64,000 nucleotides of DNA from NCBI GenBank assembly GCA_948964545.1, contig CAREDV010000001.1, forward strand, positions 186,001-250,000. The letters are read 5' to 3'. This DNA comes from an uncultured bacterium. GTDB lineage: Bacteria; Cyanobacteriota; Vampirovibrionia; Gastranaerophilales; Gastranaerophilaceae. Both the position numbers and the translations under genes were made by a program. Shown here piece after piece: positions 7,337-17,193 of the stretch. Positions within the stretch are counted from its first letter, which is position 1; each line of letters begins with the position of its first letter. Below the pieces are notes generated by a model, which worked only from the letters and a program-made list of their open reading frames with translations, was not told the origin of the DNA and did not search any database.

Positions 7337-9802
7337 CTATTCACGGAATGAAATTTCTGCGTATGTTTTTTGAAGTTTTGTACGTACATTTGACATTTGG
7401 CGTTCAATAACCTCATCGGTTAATGTCGCATTTTCATCCTGCATTTTTATACGGAATGCAAGACTTTTGAAGCCTTTTTCAATATTTTCGCCCTGATAAA
7501 CATCAAAAATTTCGCTTCCTTTGAAAATATTTTGTTGAACAGCACCTTTGATAACTTTTTGAATATCATCAAAAGTTACATCATCATTTATTACAAAGGC
7601 AAGGTCACGGCGAACTTCAGGGAATTGCGCCAACTTTTTAAATCTAGGTGTATGTTCTTTAACGATTTCGATTAATGCATCCAAATCGAGTTCAAACATA
7701 AATACATCCTGACCTTTGATTTTCATTTTGTCTTTAAGTATCGGGTGAATTTGTCCGAAATAACCTATGCAGGTAAGGTTTTTGCCCAAAATATTAACCT
7801 TTGCACTTCTGTATGGATGATAATATTCAACATCCTCACAGGGTGTTAACTTGATTCTTTTTGTCACATCTAGTTCTGTGAAAAGATTTTCAACAATTCC
7901 TTTTAATGTAAAGAAATCAGTTTGTGTTTTAACCTGCCATTTTGAATTTTCAACTTCACCTGTCAAAACACCTGCAAGAACTCGTCTTTCAGCAATGCCT
8001 GATGATTTTTCACTGCTTTCAGAAACTCTATTGTATGTTGTACCGATTTCATAAGCCCAGAAATTTTTTTGACCGTTATCGTAATTGTATTTTAAGCAGT
8101 TTAAAATTGAGCCTGACATGTTTTCGCGAAGCATTGTGCATTCTTCGCTTGCAGAATTCAACACTTTAACAGCTTTTGTTTCATCAAACGGAACCATAAA
8201 TTTATCCAGCATCGGTCTGCCGATTAGTGAATTTGTAATAATTTCGTCTAACCCTGATGCGAGCATAAGTTTGTTAACTTTTTTGATTACTTTTTCTTCT
8301 AAAGAAATAACAGCTGTTTCGCTTTTGCTCGGAAGTGTCGGGGTGATTTTGTCATAGCCGTTAATTCTTGAAACTTCTTCAATCAAATCAATCTCGCGTG
8401 TAACATCACCGCTTCTGAATGATGGAACTAGGAATTTTGCAGCCAAATCATTTCCGCCCAGTTTTTTAAACCCTAGATTTTCAAGTATTGAAATGCATTT
8501 GTCAGGAGCAATTTCGCATCCTAAAATTCTTTTAATTTGAGCATATCTTAAAGTGATTTCAATTGGTTCAAGTTTATTATCGCCAGCTTCTACAACCCCC
8601 TCGATTTTTGCATCAGTAAGTTCTACAAGTAATTGCATAGCACGCATCAATGCAGGTTTGATGGATTCAATATCAATTCCGCGTTCAAATCTTGAGCAGG
8701 CTTCACTTTTGTATCCTACGCTTCGTGAGCTTTTTCTGTTGCTCTGCGGCGTAAAATATGCAGCTTCAAGAGCAATATTTTTTGTATTATTATCAATTTC
8801 AGAGTTTGCTCCGCCGAATACGCCTGCAAGGCAGACTCCTTCGTCTTTTGATGCAATAAGAACGCTGTCTGTAGTTAATGTTCTTTCAACTTCGTCAAGT
8901 GTAACTATTTTTTCACCCTCTTTAGCGCGTCTTACACACAAGTAACCGTTCAGTTTGTCTAAGTCAAAAGCATGGAAAGGTGTGCCGTATTCCAGCATTA
9001 CGTAATTTGTAATATCAACTACGTTATTAATTGCTCGTACACCAGATGCGATAAGTCTTTTTTGCATCCAATCGGGCGACGGTTTGATTTTTAAATCTTT
9101 TAAAATACCTAGAGAATAGTATTTGCACACATCTTCATCAATAATTTCAACTTTAAAATTGTCTGTAGATAAATCTCTGGTGCATTCCAGCGGAGAAAAT
9201 TTCAACGGTCTGTCAAAAATTGCGCTCAACTCTCTTGCAACGCCGATTACAGACATTTGGTCGCCTCTGTTTGCTGTCGGTGCAACATGCAATACATAGT
9301 CTTGGTCAAAGCCGAGAACGTCTTCAACTTTTTCGCCGATTTTAACATCAGGGAAAATTCTGTTAAGGATTAAAATTCCGTCTTCTTCTTGATAGCCGCG
9401 CTCTGATACGCCGAGCTCGTCAGCAGAACAAAGCATTCCCTGAGATTCAACACCGCGGATTACAGCAGGAGTCAAAGTAAACATTTCGCCAGATTTTCTA
9501 TCCAAAACTTGTGAGCCCACTTGTGCGTATGGAATAATTTGACCTTCTTCGATATTTTGCGCACCGCAGACAACTGTTTTTAACCCGTCTTTTGTGTTAA
9601 CTGTTACAAGGTGAAGTCTGTCAGAATTTGGGTGGTTGTCGATTTTTTCGATTTTAACCGTTTGAATATTAGTAAATTTTGGTTTAACTTCCTCGATTTC
9701 CTCAACTTCTAATCCGCTCATAGTAAGCTCGTGAGCGATTTGTTTTACGTCTATATCTGATATTTCTACAAATTCGTTTAACCAGTTTATTGATACCTGC
9801 AT
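7337..9802 (-). CDS. pheT: Phenylalanyl-tRNA synthetase beta subunit
   Basis: Beta subunit of the alpha2-beta2 enzyme that charges tRNA-Phe. Domains in order: N-terminal segment MQVSINWLNEFVE, EMAP-like tRNA-binding domain (about 40-155), B3/B4 editing domain with FERGIDIE near its end, B5 domain, catalytic-like core, and C-terminal ferredoxin-fold anticodon-binding domain (RRDLAFVIND). 821 residues is normal. The alpha-subunit gene pheS is not adjacent, unlike in many bacteria. Shine-Dalgarno GAGGG precedes the ATG. Confidence 0.97.
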   Translation of the reverse strand: MQVSINWLNEFVEISDIDVKQIAHELTMSGLEVEEIEEVKPKFTNIQTVKIEKIDNHPNSDRLHLVTVNTKDGLKTVVCGAQNIEEGQIIPYAQVGSQVLDRKSGEMFTLTPAVIRGVESQGMLCSADELGVSERGYQEEDGILILNRIFPDVKIGEKVEDVLGFDQDYVLHVAPTANRGDQMSVIGVARELSAIFDRPLKFSPLECTRDLSTDNFKVEIIDEDVCKYYSLGILKDLKIKPSPDWMQKRLIASGVRAINNVVDITNYVMLEYGTPFHAFDLDKLNGYLCVRRAKEGEKIVTLDEVERTLTTDSVLIASKDEGVCLAGVFGGANSEIDNNTKNIALEAAYFTPQSNRKSSRSVGYKSEACSRFERGIDIESIKPALMRAMQLLVELTDAKIEGVVEAGDNKLEPIEITLRYAQIKRILGCEIAPDKCISILENLGFKKLGGNDLAAKFLVPSFRSGDVTREIDLIEEVSRINGYDKITPTLPSKSETAVISLEEKVIKKVNKLMLASGLDEIITNSLIGRPMLDKFMVPFDETKAVKVLNSASEECTMLRENMSGSILNCLKYNYDNGQKNFWAYEIGTTYNRVSESSEKSSGIAERRVLAGVLTGEVENSKWQVKTQTDFFTLKGIVENLFTELDVTKRIKLTPCEDVEYYHPYRSAKVNILGKNLTCIGYFGQIHPILKDKMKIKGQDVFMFELDLDALIEIVKEHTPRFKKLAQFPEVRRDLAFVINDDVTFDDIQKVIKGAVQQNIFKGSEIFDVYQGENIEKGFKSLAFRIKMQDENATLTDEVIERQMSNVRTKLQKTYAEISFRE

Positions 9803-9833
9803 TATTTTTCCCTCTTTTTCTTAATATAACTAA

Positions 9834-9862
9834 ATTCTATAACAAAAGAAATCTAATGTAAA
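9834..9862 (-). promoter_or_regulatory. Promoter of pheT
   Basis: Minus strand: -35 TTTACA (9857-9862), 17-nt spacer, -10 TAGAAT (9834-9839), about 30 nt before the ATG. Confidence 0.5.
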
Positions 9863-9885
9863 ATGTAACAGTTACTTAATAAAAT

Positions 9886-9913
9886 TTTACAAAGCCTGTA
9901 ATGCAGGTATAAT
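9886..9913 (+). promoter_or_regulatory. Promoter of the AarF-like gene
   Basis: -35 TTTACA (9886-9891), 16-nt spacer, perfect -10 TATAAT (9908-9913). It implies a roughly 95-nt 5' leader that contains the GCATA repeat and an ACGGGGAA box like the one upstream of the gene at 23142. Confidence 0.6.
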
Positions 9914-9916
9914 GCC

Positions 9917-9935
9917 GCATAGCATAGCATAGCAT
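9917..9935 (+). repeat. GCATA pentanucleotide repeat in a 5' leader
   Basis: GCATA is repeated three times and followed by GCAT, in the untranslated leader of the AarF-like gene about 80 nt before its ATG. Short tandem repeats at such a place can change length by slippage, but no variation can be seen from one sequence. Confidence 0.7.
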
Positions 9936-10015
9936 CCGTGCGCCCTTGTCAAAATTTTTATACCAAATTTGTTTATAAATGTACGGGGAAATAATTCAAT
10001 TTTTTGGAGGAAATA

Positions 10016-11848
10016 ATGGCTTTGGGAAAAGTATCAGTTTTTGCTGTGAAATTTTGCTCTGCGACAAAAAGCGGTGCTAAATATGTTACACGCGGAACTA
10101 AAAATTTGGTCAAAAACCATACGCCAATTGGAAAACGATTACGCGACGGTGTACACCACGCACGAGAAGCTGTAAAAATTAAAATGGATCTTCCTGCTGA
10201 CCCCTCTGCAGGAATGTTTGAGCGTGTAAAATTTTTAATCAGCGAAAAAGGCGAGCAGGCTCTTATTAACTTACAAAAAGACAAGCAATTTGTAAAACTT
10301 TTTGAAAAGTATAAGGCACAGAGGATGTCGCTTAAAGGACCTGGACAAAATTTTAGACGTGCAAAAATAAAATACGAAGTTCGGGAAACGGTTAAGTCCG
10401 CTCTGAAATCGGGAAATCCAGATTTAAGTAAACTGAATAACGAACGATTTATTCAGGAAGTAATTGAAACACTTGGTGTCGGCCCTACAAAAGCTGCACA
10501 AATTATTGCTGATACCCCAGCTTTAGTCAAACAAATTGAGGAAAAATTCGGGCCGAAAGTTGTTGAAGCATTGGCAAATACGCAGAAAAAATGTTTCCCG
10601 ACAAGGACAATTAAGCAGGCTCAGGAAGTTATTGACAAAGCATTTCCTGGTCAAAATATTAAAATTAAACAAGATTTCGGTACTGCAAGTATTGGTGAAA
10701 CATATCTCGTTACAAAACCTGACGGCACAGAACATGTTATAAAAATGATTAAAAACGGAGTCAGTAAAGAAACTCTAAATATGGAAGAAAATTTATTGAG
10801 TCGTATGGCAAGAGAATTTTTTGATGATCCTAAAGTATTATCAAAATACCGCGAGCAGCTTAGAACTGTATATTCTGACTGGGCAAAGGAATTAAATTTT
10901 GTGCAGGAAATGAAAAATAATAAATTGCTCGCGCAAGGTGCTAAAAGATTCAGAGTTGCAAACATTACGGGAATTTCCGATGATGCAAGCTGTATAATTA
11001 TGGATAAAGCAAACGGTATACAAATGGAAAAACTTATGGAAATGTTGAAATTACATAAGGCTAATCCTGCAAAATTTGCAACTAAATATGCAAAAGAAAT
11101 TGAAACTAACCCATGGCTTGCAAATCCAGAAAAAGTTGCAAAAGAACTTCCCTCAACTTTGTTAAAAGTATTTGACGAACAGTTTATGTTTATGAAAAAA
11201 GGCGCTCAAACCGTAATGCATGGTGATCCGCATAAAGGTAATTTCTTTATAACTGCAGATAAAAATGGCAAGTTAATACCTGAATTTATTGATACAGGAA
11301 GCTGTGTGACAAGAACAAGTGCACAAATAAAGGATGATATAAACTTTTTCTCAAACTATTTTGTCGGTAATTCAAAAGGTGTTGCCGAATACTTTGTAAA
11401 ACAGTGTCCACACAGACCGTTTCGAACAGAATATGTTGTGGAAAAGGTTGCAAAAGATATTAAAGCTGAAATTTTCGGTAAAAAACATAATGTAAGAAAG
11501 TTTAATGATGTACAGGCAAAGATTAATGAAATCTTAGAAAGGCACAATCTTCAACTTCCGCCCGAAAGTACAACTGCTATGAAAGCACAAATGCAGTTTT
11601 TCTCTAATGTGTCTGATGCAGCCAAATTGACAGGTCAGTCTATTGATATAATAACTCTTATGAAAGATATTCCGCAAGCATCTTTGGGTATGGCAAAATC
11701 AGGTATAAATCCTTGGAGTTCTGTCAGGGATGCGTTTAAATTTGCTTTTCACAATCAGAAGCAGGCTATGGGAACAGCATATCAATTTACAATTAAAGAC
11801 GTTGATAAAGTATTAAAATCAGACGGAACTTTGGCAACTGTTGCATAA
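10016..11848 (+). CDS. AarF/ABC1/UbiB-family atypical kinase
   Basis: Protein-kinase-like protein of the ABC1 family, whose members act in quinone and lipid metabolism. The family's Ala-rich loop appears as FGTASIGETYLV (about 219-231), the ATP-contacting lysine as VIKMIKNG (about 240), the catalytic loop as MHGDPHKGNFF (about 400), and the metal-binding Asp as FIDTGS (about 424). Residues 1-200 are a family-atypical basic helical region. ATG 10016 is chosen because GGAGG lies five bases before it. It ends next to convergent tsaC with no space for a terminator. Substrate is unknown. Confidence 0.8.
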   Translation: MALGKVSVFAVKFCSATKSGAKYVTRGTKNLVKNHTPIGKRLRDGVHHAREAVKIKMDLPADPSAGMFERVKFLISEKGEQALINLQKDKQFVKLFEKYKAQRMSLKGPGQNFRRAKIKYEVRETVKSALKSGNPDLSKLNNERFIQEVIETLGVGPTKAAQIIADTPALVKQIEEKFGPKVVEALANTQKKCFPTRTIKQAQEVIDKAFPGQNIKIKQDFGTASIGETYLVTKPDGTEHVIKMIKNGVSKETLNMEENLLSRMAREFFDDPKVLSKYREQLRTVYSDWAKELNFVQEMKNNKLLAQGAKRFRVANITGISDDASCIIMDKANGIQMEKLMEMLKLHKANPAKFATKYAKEIETNPWLANPEKVAKELPSTLLKVFDEQFMFMKKGAQTVMHGDPHKGNFFITADKNGKLIPEFIDTGSCVTRTSAQIKDDINFFSNYFVGNSKGVAEYFVKQCPHRPFRTEYVVEKVAKDIKAEIFGKKHNVRKFNDVQAKINEILERHNLQLPPESTTAMKAQMQFFSNVSDAAKLTGQSIDIITLMKDIPQASLGMAKSGINPWSSVRDAFKFAFHNQKQAMGTAYQFTIKDVDKVLKSDGTLATVA

Positions 11849-12421
11849 CTATATTTGTATAGCACCCTGTCTGAATATTCGCAGTTCGTTTCCCATAACC
11901 CCTGCGACTGTTGATTCCAAACCTTTGCAGGTGTGACCGTAATCAGGAATTATTAAATCTGCAAGTTCTTCCATATTTTCTAAAGCTTGCTCGTAAGTTT
12001 TTGCAGACGGCTGATGTGAAAGATTTGCGCTTGTAGTTGCAAGAACGTGACCATCTGCTATTTCGCAAATTTGTCTAAAAATTTCGTTGTTAGGAACGCG
12101 TATTCCGACGGTTTCCATATTTGAAGTTATGTAATATGGTGTTTTTTCGCTTTTTTCCGTAACGATTGTAAGCGCACCTGGAAAATGTTGTTTTATTAAA
12201 CGGCATCCTATTTCTGGAATTGGCTTAACATATTCTAAAAGGTGATAAACTTCATTTGACATTAAAATCAAAGGTTTTTGTGCTTCACGTTTTTTTATCT
12301 CATAAATTTTATTGACAGCTTTTTCTGATGTCGGTAAGCATCCCAAACCCCATACTGTGTCTGTAACAAACGCGATTACGCCGTCGTTATTTAATACTTT
12401 TGATATTTCATCTTTGTTCAT
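11849..12421 (-). CDS. tsaC: Threonylcarbamoyl-AMP synthase (Sua5/YrdC family)
   Basis: Makes threonylcarbamoyl-AMP from threonine, bicarbonate and ATP, the first step of the universal t6A37 modification of ANN-decoding tRNAs. GVIAFVTDTVWGLGC and the lysine-containing IKKREAQKPLILM match the conserved active site, and ATTSANLSHQPSA is the YrdC signature. 190 residues is the short form without the Sua5 C-terminal domain. Its ATG overlaps the murJ stop by four bases (ATGA), showing translational coupling. Confidence 0.93.
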   Translation of the reverse strand: MNKDEISKVLNNDGVIAFVTDTVWGLGCLPTSEKAVNKIYEIKKREAQKPLILMSNEVYHLLEYVKPIPEIGCRLIKQHFPGALTIVTEKSEKTPYYITSNMETVGIRVPNNEIFRQICEIADGHVLATTSANLSHQPSAKTYEQALENMEELADLIIPDYGHTCKGLESTVAGVMGNELRIFRQGAIQI

Positions 12422-13971
12422 TTGATAATCCTATTTTTTAATTCCGTTGCATATTCCATTCTAAATAGTAAATTGAGGGCGGTGTAGACTGCAAAGCAAA
12501 CAATTGCAACCGTACCGATTTTGCTTAATTCAAATATGTATTTTGGAAGTTCAACAAATTTGTCAAACCCGTAAGCTGTTCCAAAACAGATGCATAGCGT
12601 AATTACTCCTGCAATGCACATCTTTAATAGGTTTTTAAACAAACTCTTATAATCCATTTTGACCTTTTTGTAAATCAAAGCTCCGAGAACTACCGCATTG
12701 AATAAAGTTACAAGCGAGGTAGAAAGCGTAATTCCGCCAATACCCATACCGAGTTTTGTAATGAAAATTACGTTCAATAAATATTTTAATACGATTGATG
12801 AAAACGCAACGATAAAAGGTGTTTTGGAATCATTAAACGAGTAATAAACCCTTGTAATGCTGTCCCTGAATACATAAGGCAGGATTGAAACGGACAAGAA
12901 CCAAAGAGCTTCCGTCACCATAAATGTTGCGGTAGAATCAAATGCTCCGCGCTCAAATACAAGTTTGACAGCATCATAACCGACTGTCAAAATTCCTATA
13001 ATAATAGGAATTCCTACAAAAAACAGCACTCCGACACCTTTGTTGAAATATGATTTAATTCCGTCTAAGTCCTTGTCTGCAACGAGTCTTGAAAAAATCG
13101 GGAAAAGAGGTACGAGAAATGCTGTGACTAAAATGCCGACAGGGAATTGGAAAACTCTGTTTGCATAACCGATTGCAGTCCACGCGCCCTCTGAAATTGA
13201 CGATGTGAAAAACATATCAACGTAAATATGAATTTGTCCGACAGTTGAGCTTAAAACAGCAGGGAATAGAAGCTCTGTAATCTCTTTAAAATTGGGATTA
13301 TTAACGAAGTTAAAATTCGGTTTCCATTTAAAGCCGAGCTTTCTGACATTCGGATACTGGATTATTAGTTGTAAAATCGCACCGATTGTGGTTGCCCACG
13401 CAAGCGCATAACCCTTTTGGTCATTCGGTACAGCCATTACAATACCGATTATTGCCGCACTCATTATAATTGGCGACAGGTTCGGGAGCATAAATTGTTT
13501 ATAAATAATCAAAATTCCATAATATATTCCGACAATTCCGCCGATTACAAGAAGTGGTGTCATGATTTTTAAATGTTCTGCTGCTAACGTAATCATTTCA
13601 GCCGAACCGCTTGAGATAATTAGTCCCATGATGGGCTTTGCAAACACAAACATGACCGCCGACAACAGAACAAAAAACATCGTTGTCGCGGTCATAAATG
13701 TTGAATAAAGCTTGTTTACGCATTCCTGTGGTTTTTCTTGTAAATTCGGTATAAGTTTTGAAAACACTGCAACTGTTGCACTGTGGAAAGGCCCTCCAAC
13801 ACCGCCTAAAAGGATTAAAGAAAGTGACGGGATTTGATATGCGTAATAATAAGCGTCAGACACCATTGATGCGCCATAATAGTTTGCGATAATAATATCG
13901 CGCACAAATCCTATTAGTTTGCTCACAATCGTTACGACCGCAATTATCCATGCGGCGCGTAAAACACTCAT
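12418..13971 (-). CDS. murJ: Lipid II flippase
   Basis: Polytopic inner-membrane MATE-like protein that flips lipid II for peptidoglycan synthesis. About 14 membrane helices are visible; SKLIGFVRDIIIANYYG near the N-terminus and FRDSITRVYYSFNDSKTP near residue 370 are diagnostic MviN segments. An upstream ATG at 13992 exists, but ATG 13971 gives the family-typical beginning MSVLRAAWIIA, sits one base after the spoIID-like stop and has GGGA upstream, so it is preferred. Part of a leftward run cysS / spoIID / murJ / tsaC. Confidence 0.95.
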   Translation of the reverse strand: MSVLRAAWIIAVVTIVSKLIGFVRDIIIANYYGASMVSDAYYYAYQIPSLSLILLGGVGGPFHSATVAVFSKLIPNLQEKPQECVNKLYSTFMTATTMFFVLLSAVMFVFAKPIMGLIISSGSAEMITLAAEHLKIMTPLLVIGGIVGIYYGILIIYKQFMLPNLSPIIMSAAIIGIVMAVPNDQKGYALAWATTIGAILQLIIQYPNVRKLGFKWKPNFNFVNNPNFKEITELLFPAVLSSTVGQIHIYVDMFFTSSISEGAWTAIGYANRVFQFPVGILVTAFLVPLFPIFSRLVADKDLDGIKSYFNKGVGVLFFVGIPIIIGILTVGYDAVKLVFERGAFDSTATFMVTEALWFLSVSILPYVFRDSITRVYYSFNDSKTPFIVAFSSIVLKYLLNVIFITKLGMGIGGITLSTSLVTLFNAVVLGALIYKKVKMDYKSLFKNLLKMCIAGVITLCICFGTAYGFDKFVELPKYIFELSKIGTVAIVCFAVYTALNLLFRMEYATELKNRIIK

Positions 13972-13972
13972 A

Positions 13973-15697
13973 CTATTCCCATTCGTTGTCATTTCTTTCG
14001 ATTAACTCCACATACAATCTTAATCCCTTGTTAAATGCACTTCCTTCCAAATCGGGTGAGCTGAATTTAACAGTATTTCTTCCCACTTTAATATATTTTG
14101 AAATATCAATTTCTACATTGCGTTTGTATCCGAACAGGTCTTTCGGCATTTCAAAAATCTGTTCGTGTCCGTTTATGTCAACAATGAGTTTGCTTACTCC
14201 AAATTTGTTATCAATAATGACTTTCGCTTGTTTTTTTGAGGCGTAAAAACTTTGTTCTGCTGAGATTTGTGCTGAATTTGCCGACAGAATTATTGGTTTT
14301 GTCGCTAACGTAATCCCTGAATAATAATGCTGTAATATTTTATCGTAAGATTTATGTAGTTCTGAGCCCATAAATCCTGCACCGTACTGGCTTAAACCCA
14401 CACCATGCCCGAAGCCTCCGCCATAAGCATGAATTCCTGTCAAAATTCCTTGTTCATCATAAATATTGTCAAATACAACGTTTGCAGAAGGCAATGCTTT
14501 GCCATTATTGGTCATCAGGCGGCGTATTACAAGTTCTTTGAAAACTTTATAGGTTTGTGAACGTGTAACAATTTCCATTTCAACAATTTTACCTGAATCT
14601 CCGCGTTTTAGTACTTTGATTTCTGTTAAATCATCCAGCTTGTCGCCTTTTTTGAATGCGGGTTTTATAAATCCTGTTGCAGATTGTGCTGGCAGTGTTG
14701 TTTCAAGCGCGGTTTTTAATTCATCAGAAGTCCATTCGCGCTCCCATCTGAAATAAGGAGAACGGATATCGTACGCTGTCGGTTTTGACTTGTAATATGC
14801 ACTTGCTTTTTCCTCATCATTTAGCGGTTCTTGTCCAATTATATCGGGTTTTGCCTTGAGGTAAGGTTTTTCAGGTGAAGGAAAAGCTTTTGTCACAGGG
14901 TCAGAAAATGCATTTGAATAGCTTTCCGTGTATCCGCCTGCTGTGGATGAATATTGTGCAAGGATTAAATCCCAATTATAAATTGCAACTACGCCCTCAG
15001 TTTCTTTTACAGCCTGATTTGACAAAGGTTTTTCCGTGTTTGCACCGAAATAAACCTGACTTGCAACGCTGTCTACAACGTCATAATTCGGTGATGCTTT
15101 AGTGCGCGGGGAAAGAACGTAGTTTCTAGCCGCAACGCTTTGCGCTTTCAATGCTTCCAGACCGAAGTGAACGGGCATTTCGTTAGGTACAACACCTTTT
15201 AAATATTCTTCAACTTCAACCATATTGACTAAATTGAAAGTATTGTTATCTTTTTTAATAAGTTCAAATGCTCCGTGATAAAGTGCCTGTTTCCCTGCAC
15301 GTTTTAAACCTGTTACACCTAAAAGTCCGTAGTCGCTTGTTATTTGAACAGGGCCTGAAACTTTTTCGCTGTATTGCGGGGCGGAAATGTTAAAATATCC
15401 GTCTTTGTAAGTAATTTTTACAGGCTGGTTTGCACTGATGTTTGCGATAAGCATTCGGTTATCATAAATCTGTGTGTCGCCTGTACCAAAAACCGTAATA
15501 TCATTATATTGATAAGTTCCGAAATTTGTTGTTCCGATACCGACACGAACAACTTGAGATGAGGGTTTGTGTTCGGTGACAGCAACAGATTGCGCAATTT
15601 CCAATGTTGTTTGCGGAATCTGCGGTATCTGGCTGCATACGGGAAGCGTTGTGCATATTGCAAGTGCTAAAAGATATATTTTTATTTTACTTCCCAA
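13973..15697 (-). CDS. Exported SpoIID/LytB-domain protein
   Basis: Probable peptidoglycan-active protein. SpoIID proteins are lytic transglycosylases acting on denuded glycan strands; LytB relatives enhance amidases. A signal peptide covers about residues 1-22. The SpoIID domain starts with EEYLKGVVPNEMP and QSVAARNYVL (near 165-200) and ends with GGGFGHGVGLSQYGA (near 425-440). A C-terminal domain of about 110 residues with AQISAEQSFYASKK follows. 574 residues is large for the family. This is not a spore-former signature: the same domain is common in cyanobacteria. It overlaps cysS by 16 nt. Confidence 0.88.
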   Translation of the reverse strand: MGSKIKIYLLALAICTTLPVCSQIPQIPQTTLEIAQSVAVTEHKPSSQVVRVGIGTTNFGTYQYNDITVFGTGDTQIYDNRMLIANISANQPVKITYKDGYFNISAPQYSEKVSGPVQITSDYGLLGVTGLKRAGKQALYHGAFELIKKDNNTFNLVNMVEVEEYLKGVVPNEMPVHFGLEALKAQSVAARNYVLSPRTKASPNYDVVDSVASQVYFGANTEKPLSNQAVKETEGVVAIYNWDLILAQYSSTAGGYTESYSNAFSDPVTKAFPSPEKPYLKAKPDIIGQEPLNDEEKASAYYKSKPTAYDIRSPYFRWEREWTSDELKTALETTLPAQSATGFIKPAFKKGDKLDDLTEIKVLKRGDSGKIVEMEIVTRSQTYKVFKELVIRRLMTNNGKALPSANVVFDNIYDEQGILTGIHAYGGGFGHGVGLSQYGAGFMGSELHKSYDKILQHYYSGITLATKPIILSANSAQISAEQSFYASKKQAKVIIDNKFGVSKLIVDINGHEQIFEMPKDLFGYKRNVEIDISKYIKVGRNTVKFSSPDLEGSAFNKGLRLYVELIERNDNEWE

Positions 15698-17055
15698 GTT
15701 GTACCCTCTTTTGAATCTTTAAGTACAATATTTACTTCATCCAGTGCAACTCTGATTTTGTCTGCGATATCCCAGTTTTTTGCATCGCGGGCTTCTTTTC
15801 TGAATGCAATGATTTCTTCCATTGAAGTAAAATCTTTACCGAGTTTTTCACAAATCTGTTTTACTGCATTTTGCAATTCTTCTTCGCTCAATGTTGGTTT
15901 TTCAAATGTAAAACCGAGAGTTGCTGCTAATTTATGCAAAATTGTGAATGCATCTTTGTCATCTTTGTTCGCCTTATTTGTAAGCTCAAACAGCACAGCA
16001 AGAGCTTTTGATGTATTTAAATCATCATCCATTGCCTCAACAAACTGTTTGTATTCATTGGTTTGTGTAATATCTAAGTCCTCATTAATTTTTGTTTGTT
16101 TAGCATTCAGCATACGTTTTACACCTGCCTGTGCAGAAGATAAGGCTTCATCGGAGAACTCTACAGGCATTCTGTAGTGATTTGTCAGGATGAAAAATCT
16201 TATTGTATTTGAGTCATATTTTTTCAACAGCTCATCAATAGTCAAGAAATTACCTAATGATTTTGACATTTTTTCCTTGTTAATGGTTACAAAACCATTG
16301 TGAAGCCAATAATTTACAAATTTGCATCCGTTTGCGCATTCTGATTGAGCAATTTCATTTTCGTGGTGAGGGAATATCAAATCCGCTCCGCCTGCGTGAA
16401 TATCAATAGTTTTGCCTAAATATTTTCTGCTCATTGCGGAACATTCAATGTGCCAGCCTGGTCGGCCTATACCCCAGGGTGATTTGTAGCCGAATTTTTC
16501 GTCTTTTTTCCATAGAGCAAAATCAAGCGGATCTTCTTTCATATCACCTACTTCAATTCTTGCACCGCTTTCAAGCTGGTCAATAGGCTGTTTTGAAAGA
16601 TATCCGTATTTATTAAATTTTTTAACTCTGAAATATACATCGCCATTTGCTTCATACGCATAGCCTTTGTTAATCAAATCCTTTACGATAGCAATCATTT
16701 CGCCGAGTGTTTTTGTTGCAAAAGGTTCAATATCGGGTTTTAAAGTATTTAGAGCCAGCATAGAATTTGCAAACTGTTTGTACCAGTATTGCGAAACTTC
16801 TTCAGGAGTTTTCCCTTCTTTTTCGGCTTTTTTAAGGATTTTATCATCAACATCTGTAACGTTACGGCAGTATGTTACGTCATAACCTTTGAATTTCAAA
16901 TATCTGTATAAAACATCCCATGTAATATAGCATCTTGCGTGACCGAGGTGTGCAAAATCATAGACAGTCGGCCCGCAAACATACATTTTAACTTTATTAT
17001 CTTGAATTGGAGTGAACTCCTCAACTGTGTTTGAATAAGAATTGTGTAATTTCAT
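15682..17055 (-). CDS. cysS: Cysteinyl-tRNA synthetase
   Basis: Class I synthetase charging tRNA-Cys. YVCGPTVYDFAHLGHARCY contains a zinc-binding Cys and the HIGH-type motif (HLGH); GWHIECSAMS and FPHHENEIAQSEC supply the remaining zinc ligands; KMSKSLGN is the second class I signature. 457 residues is normal. GAGGGA lies upstream of the ATG. First gene of the leftward run cysS / spoIID-like / murJ / tsaC. Confidence 0.98.
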   Translation of the reverse strand: MKLHNSYSNTVEEFTPIQDNKVKMYVCGPTVYDFAHLGHARCYITWDVLYRYLKFKGYDVTYCRNVTDVDDKILKKAEKEGKTPEEVSQYWYKQFANSMLALNTLKPDIEPFATKTLGEMIAIVKDLINKGYAYEANGDVYFRVKKFNKYGYLSKQPIDQLESGARIEVGDMKEDPLDFALWKKDEKFGYKSPWGIGRPGWHIECSAMSRKYLGKTIDIHAGGADLIFPHHENEIAQSECANGCKFVNYWLHNGFVTINKEKMSKSLGNFLTIDELLKKYDSNTIRFFILTNHYRMPVEFSDEALSSAQAGVKRMLNAKQTKINEDLDITQTNEYKQFVEAMDDDLNTSKALAVLFELTNKANKDDKDAFTILHKLAATLGFTFEKPTLSEEELQNAVKQICEKLGKDFTSMEEIIAFRKEARDAKNWDIADKIRVALDEVNIVLKDSKEGTTWEVK

Positions 17056-17149
17056 ATAAAAATCCCTCTTTTTCTTATAATTTTACTACAAAAATTATAA
17101 ATATTAACTAATGTAAATAAAAATAAAATAATTGAATATAGCTGTAAAA

Positions 17150-17163
17150 AAAATACTTTATAA
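17150..17163 (+). promoter_or_regulatory. Shared upstream box AAAATACTTTATAA (copy 2)
   Basis: Starts 44 nt before the LysM gene ATG. It is identical over AAAATACTTTATA to the boxes at 3186 and 23095. The downstream leader also shares TAAGGAGAGAT with the gene at 3232. Confidence 0.55.
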
Positions 17164-17193
17164 TCATGTGCAGTAAAAATAAGGAGAGATATT

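Noticed and set aside
13973..15697. Sporulation gene (spoIID) as sign of a spore-former
   Set aside because: SpoIID/LytB domains are common in non-sporulating cyanobacteria, and no other sporulation gene is present.
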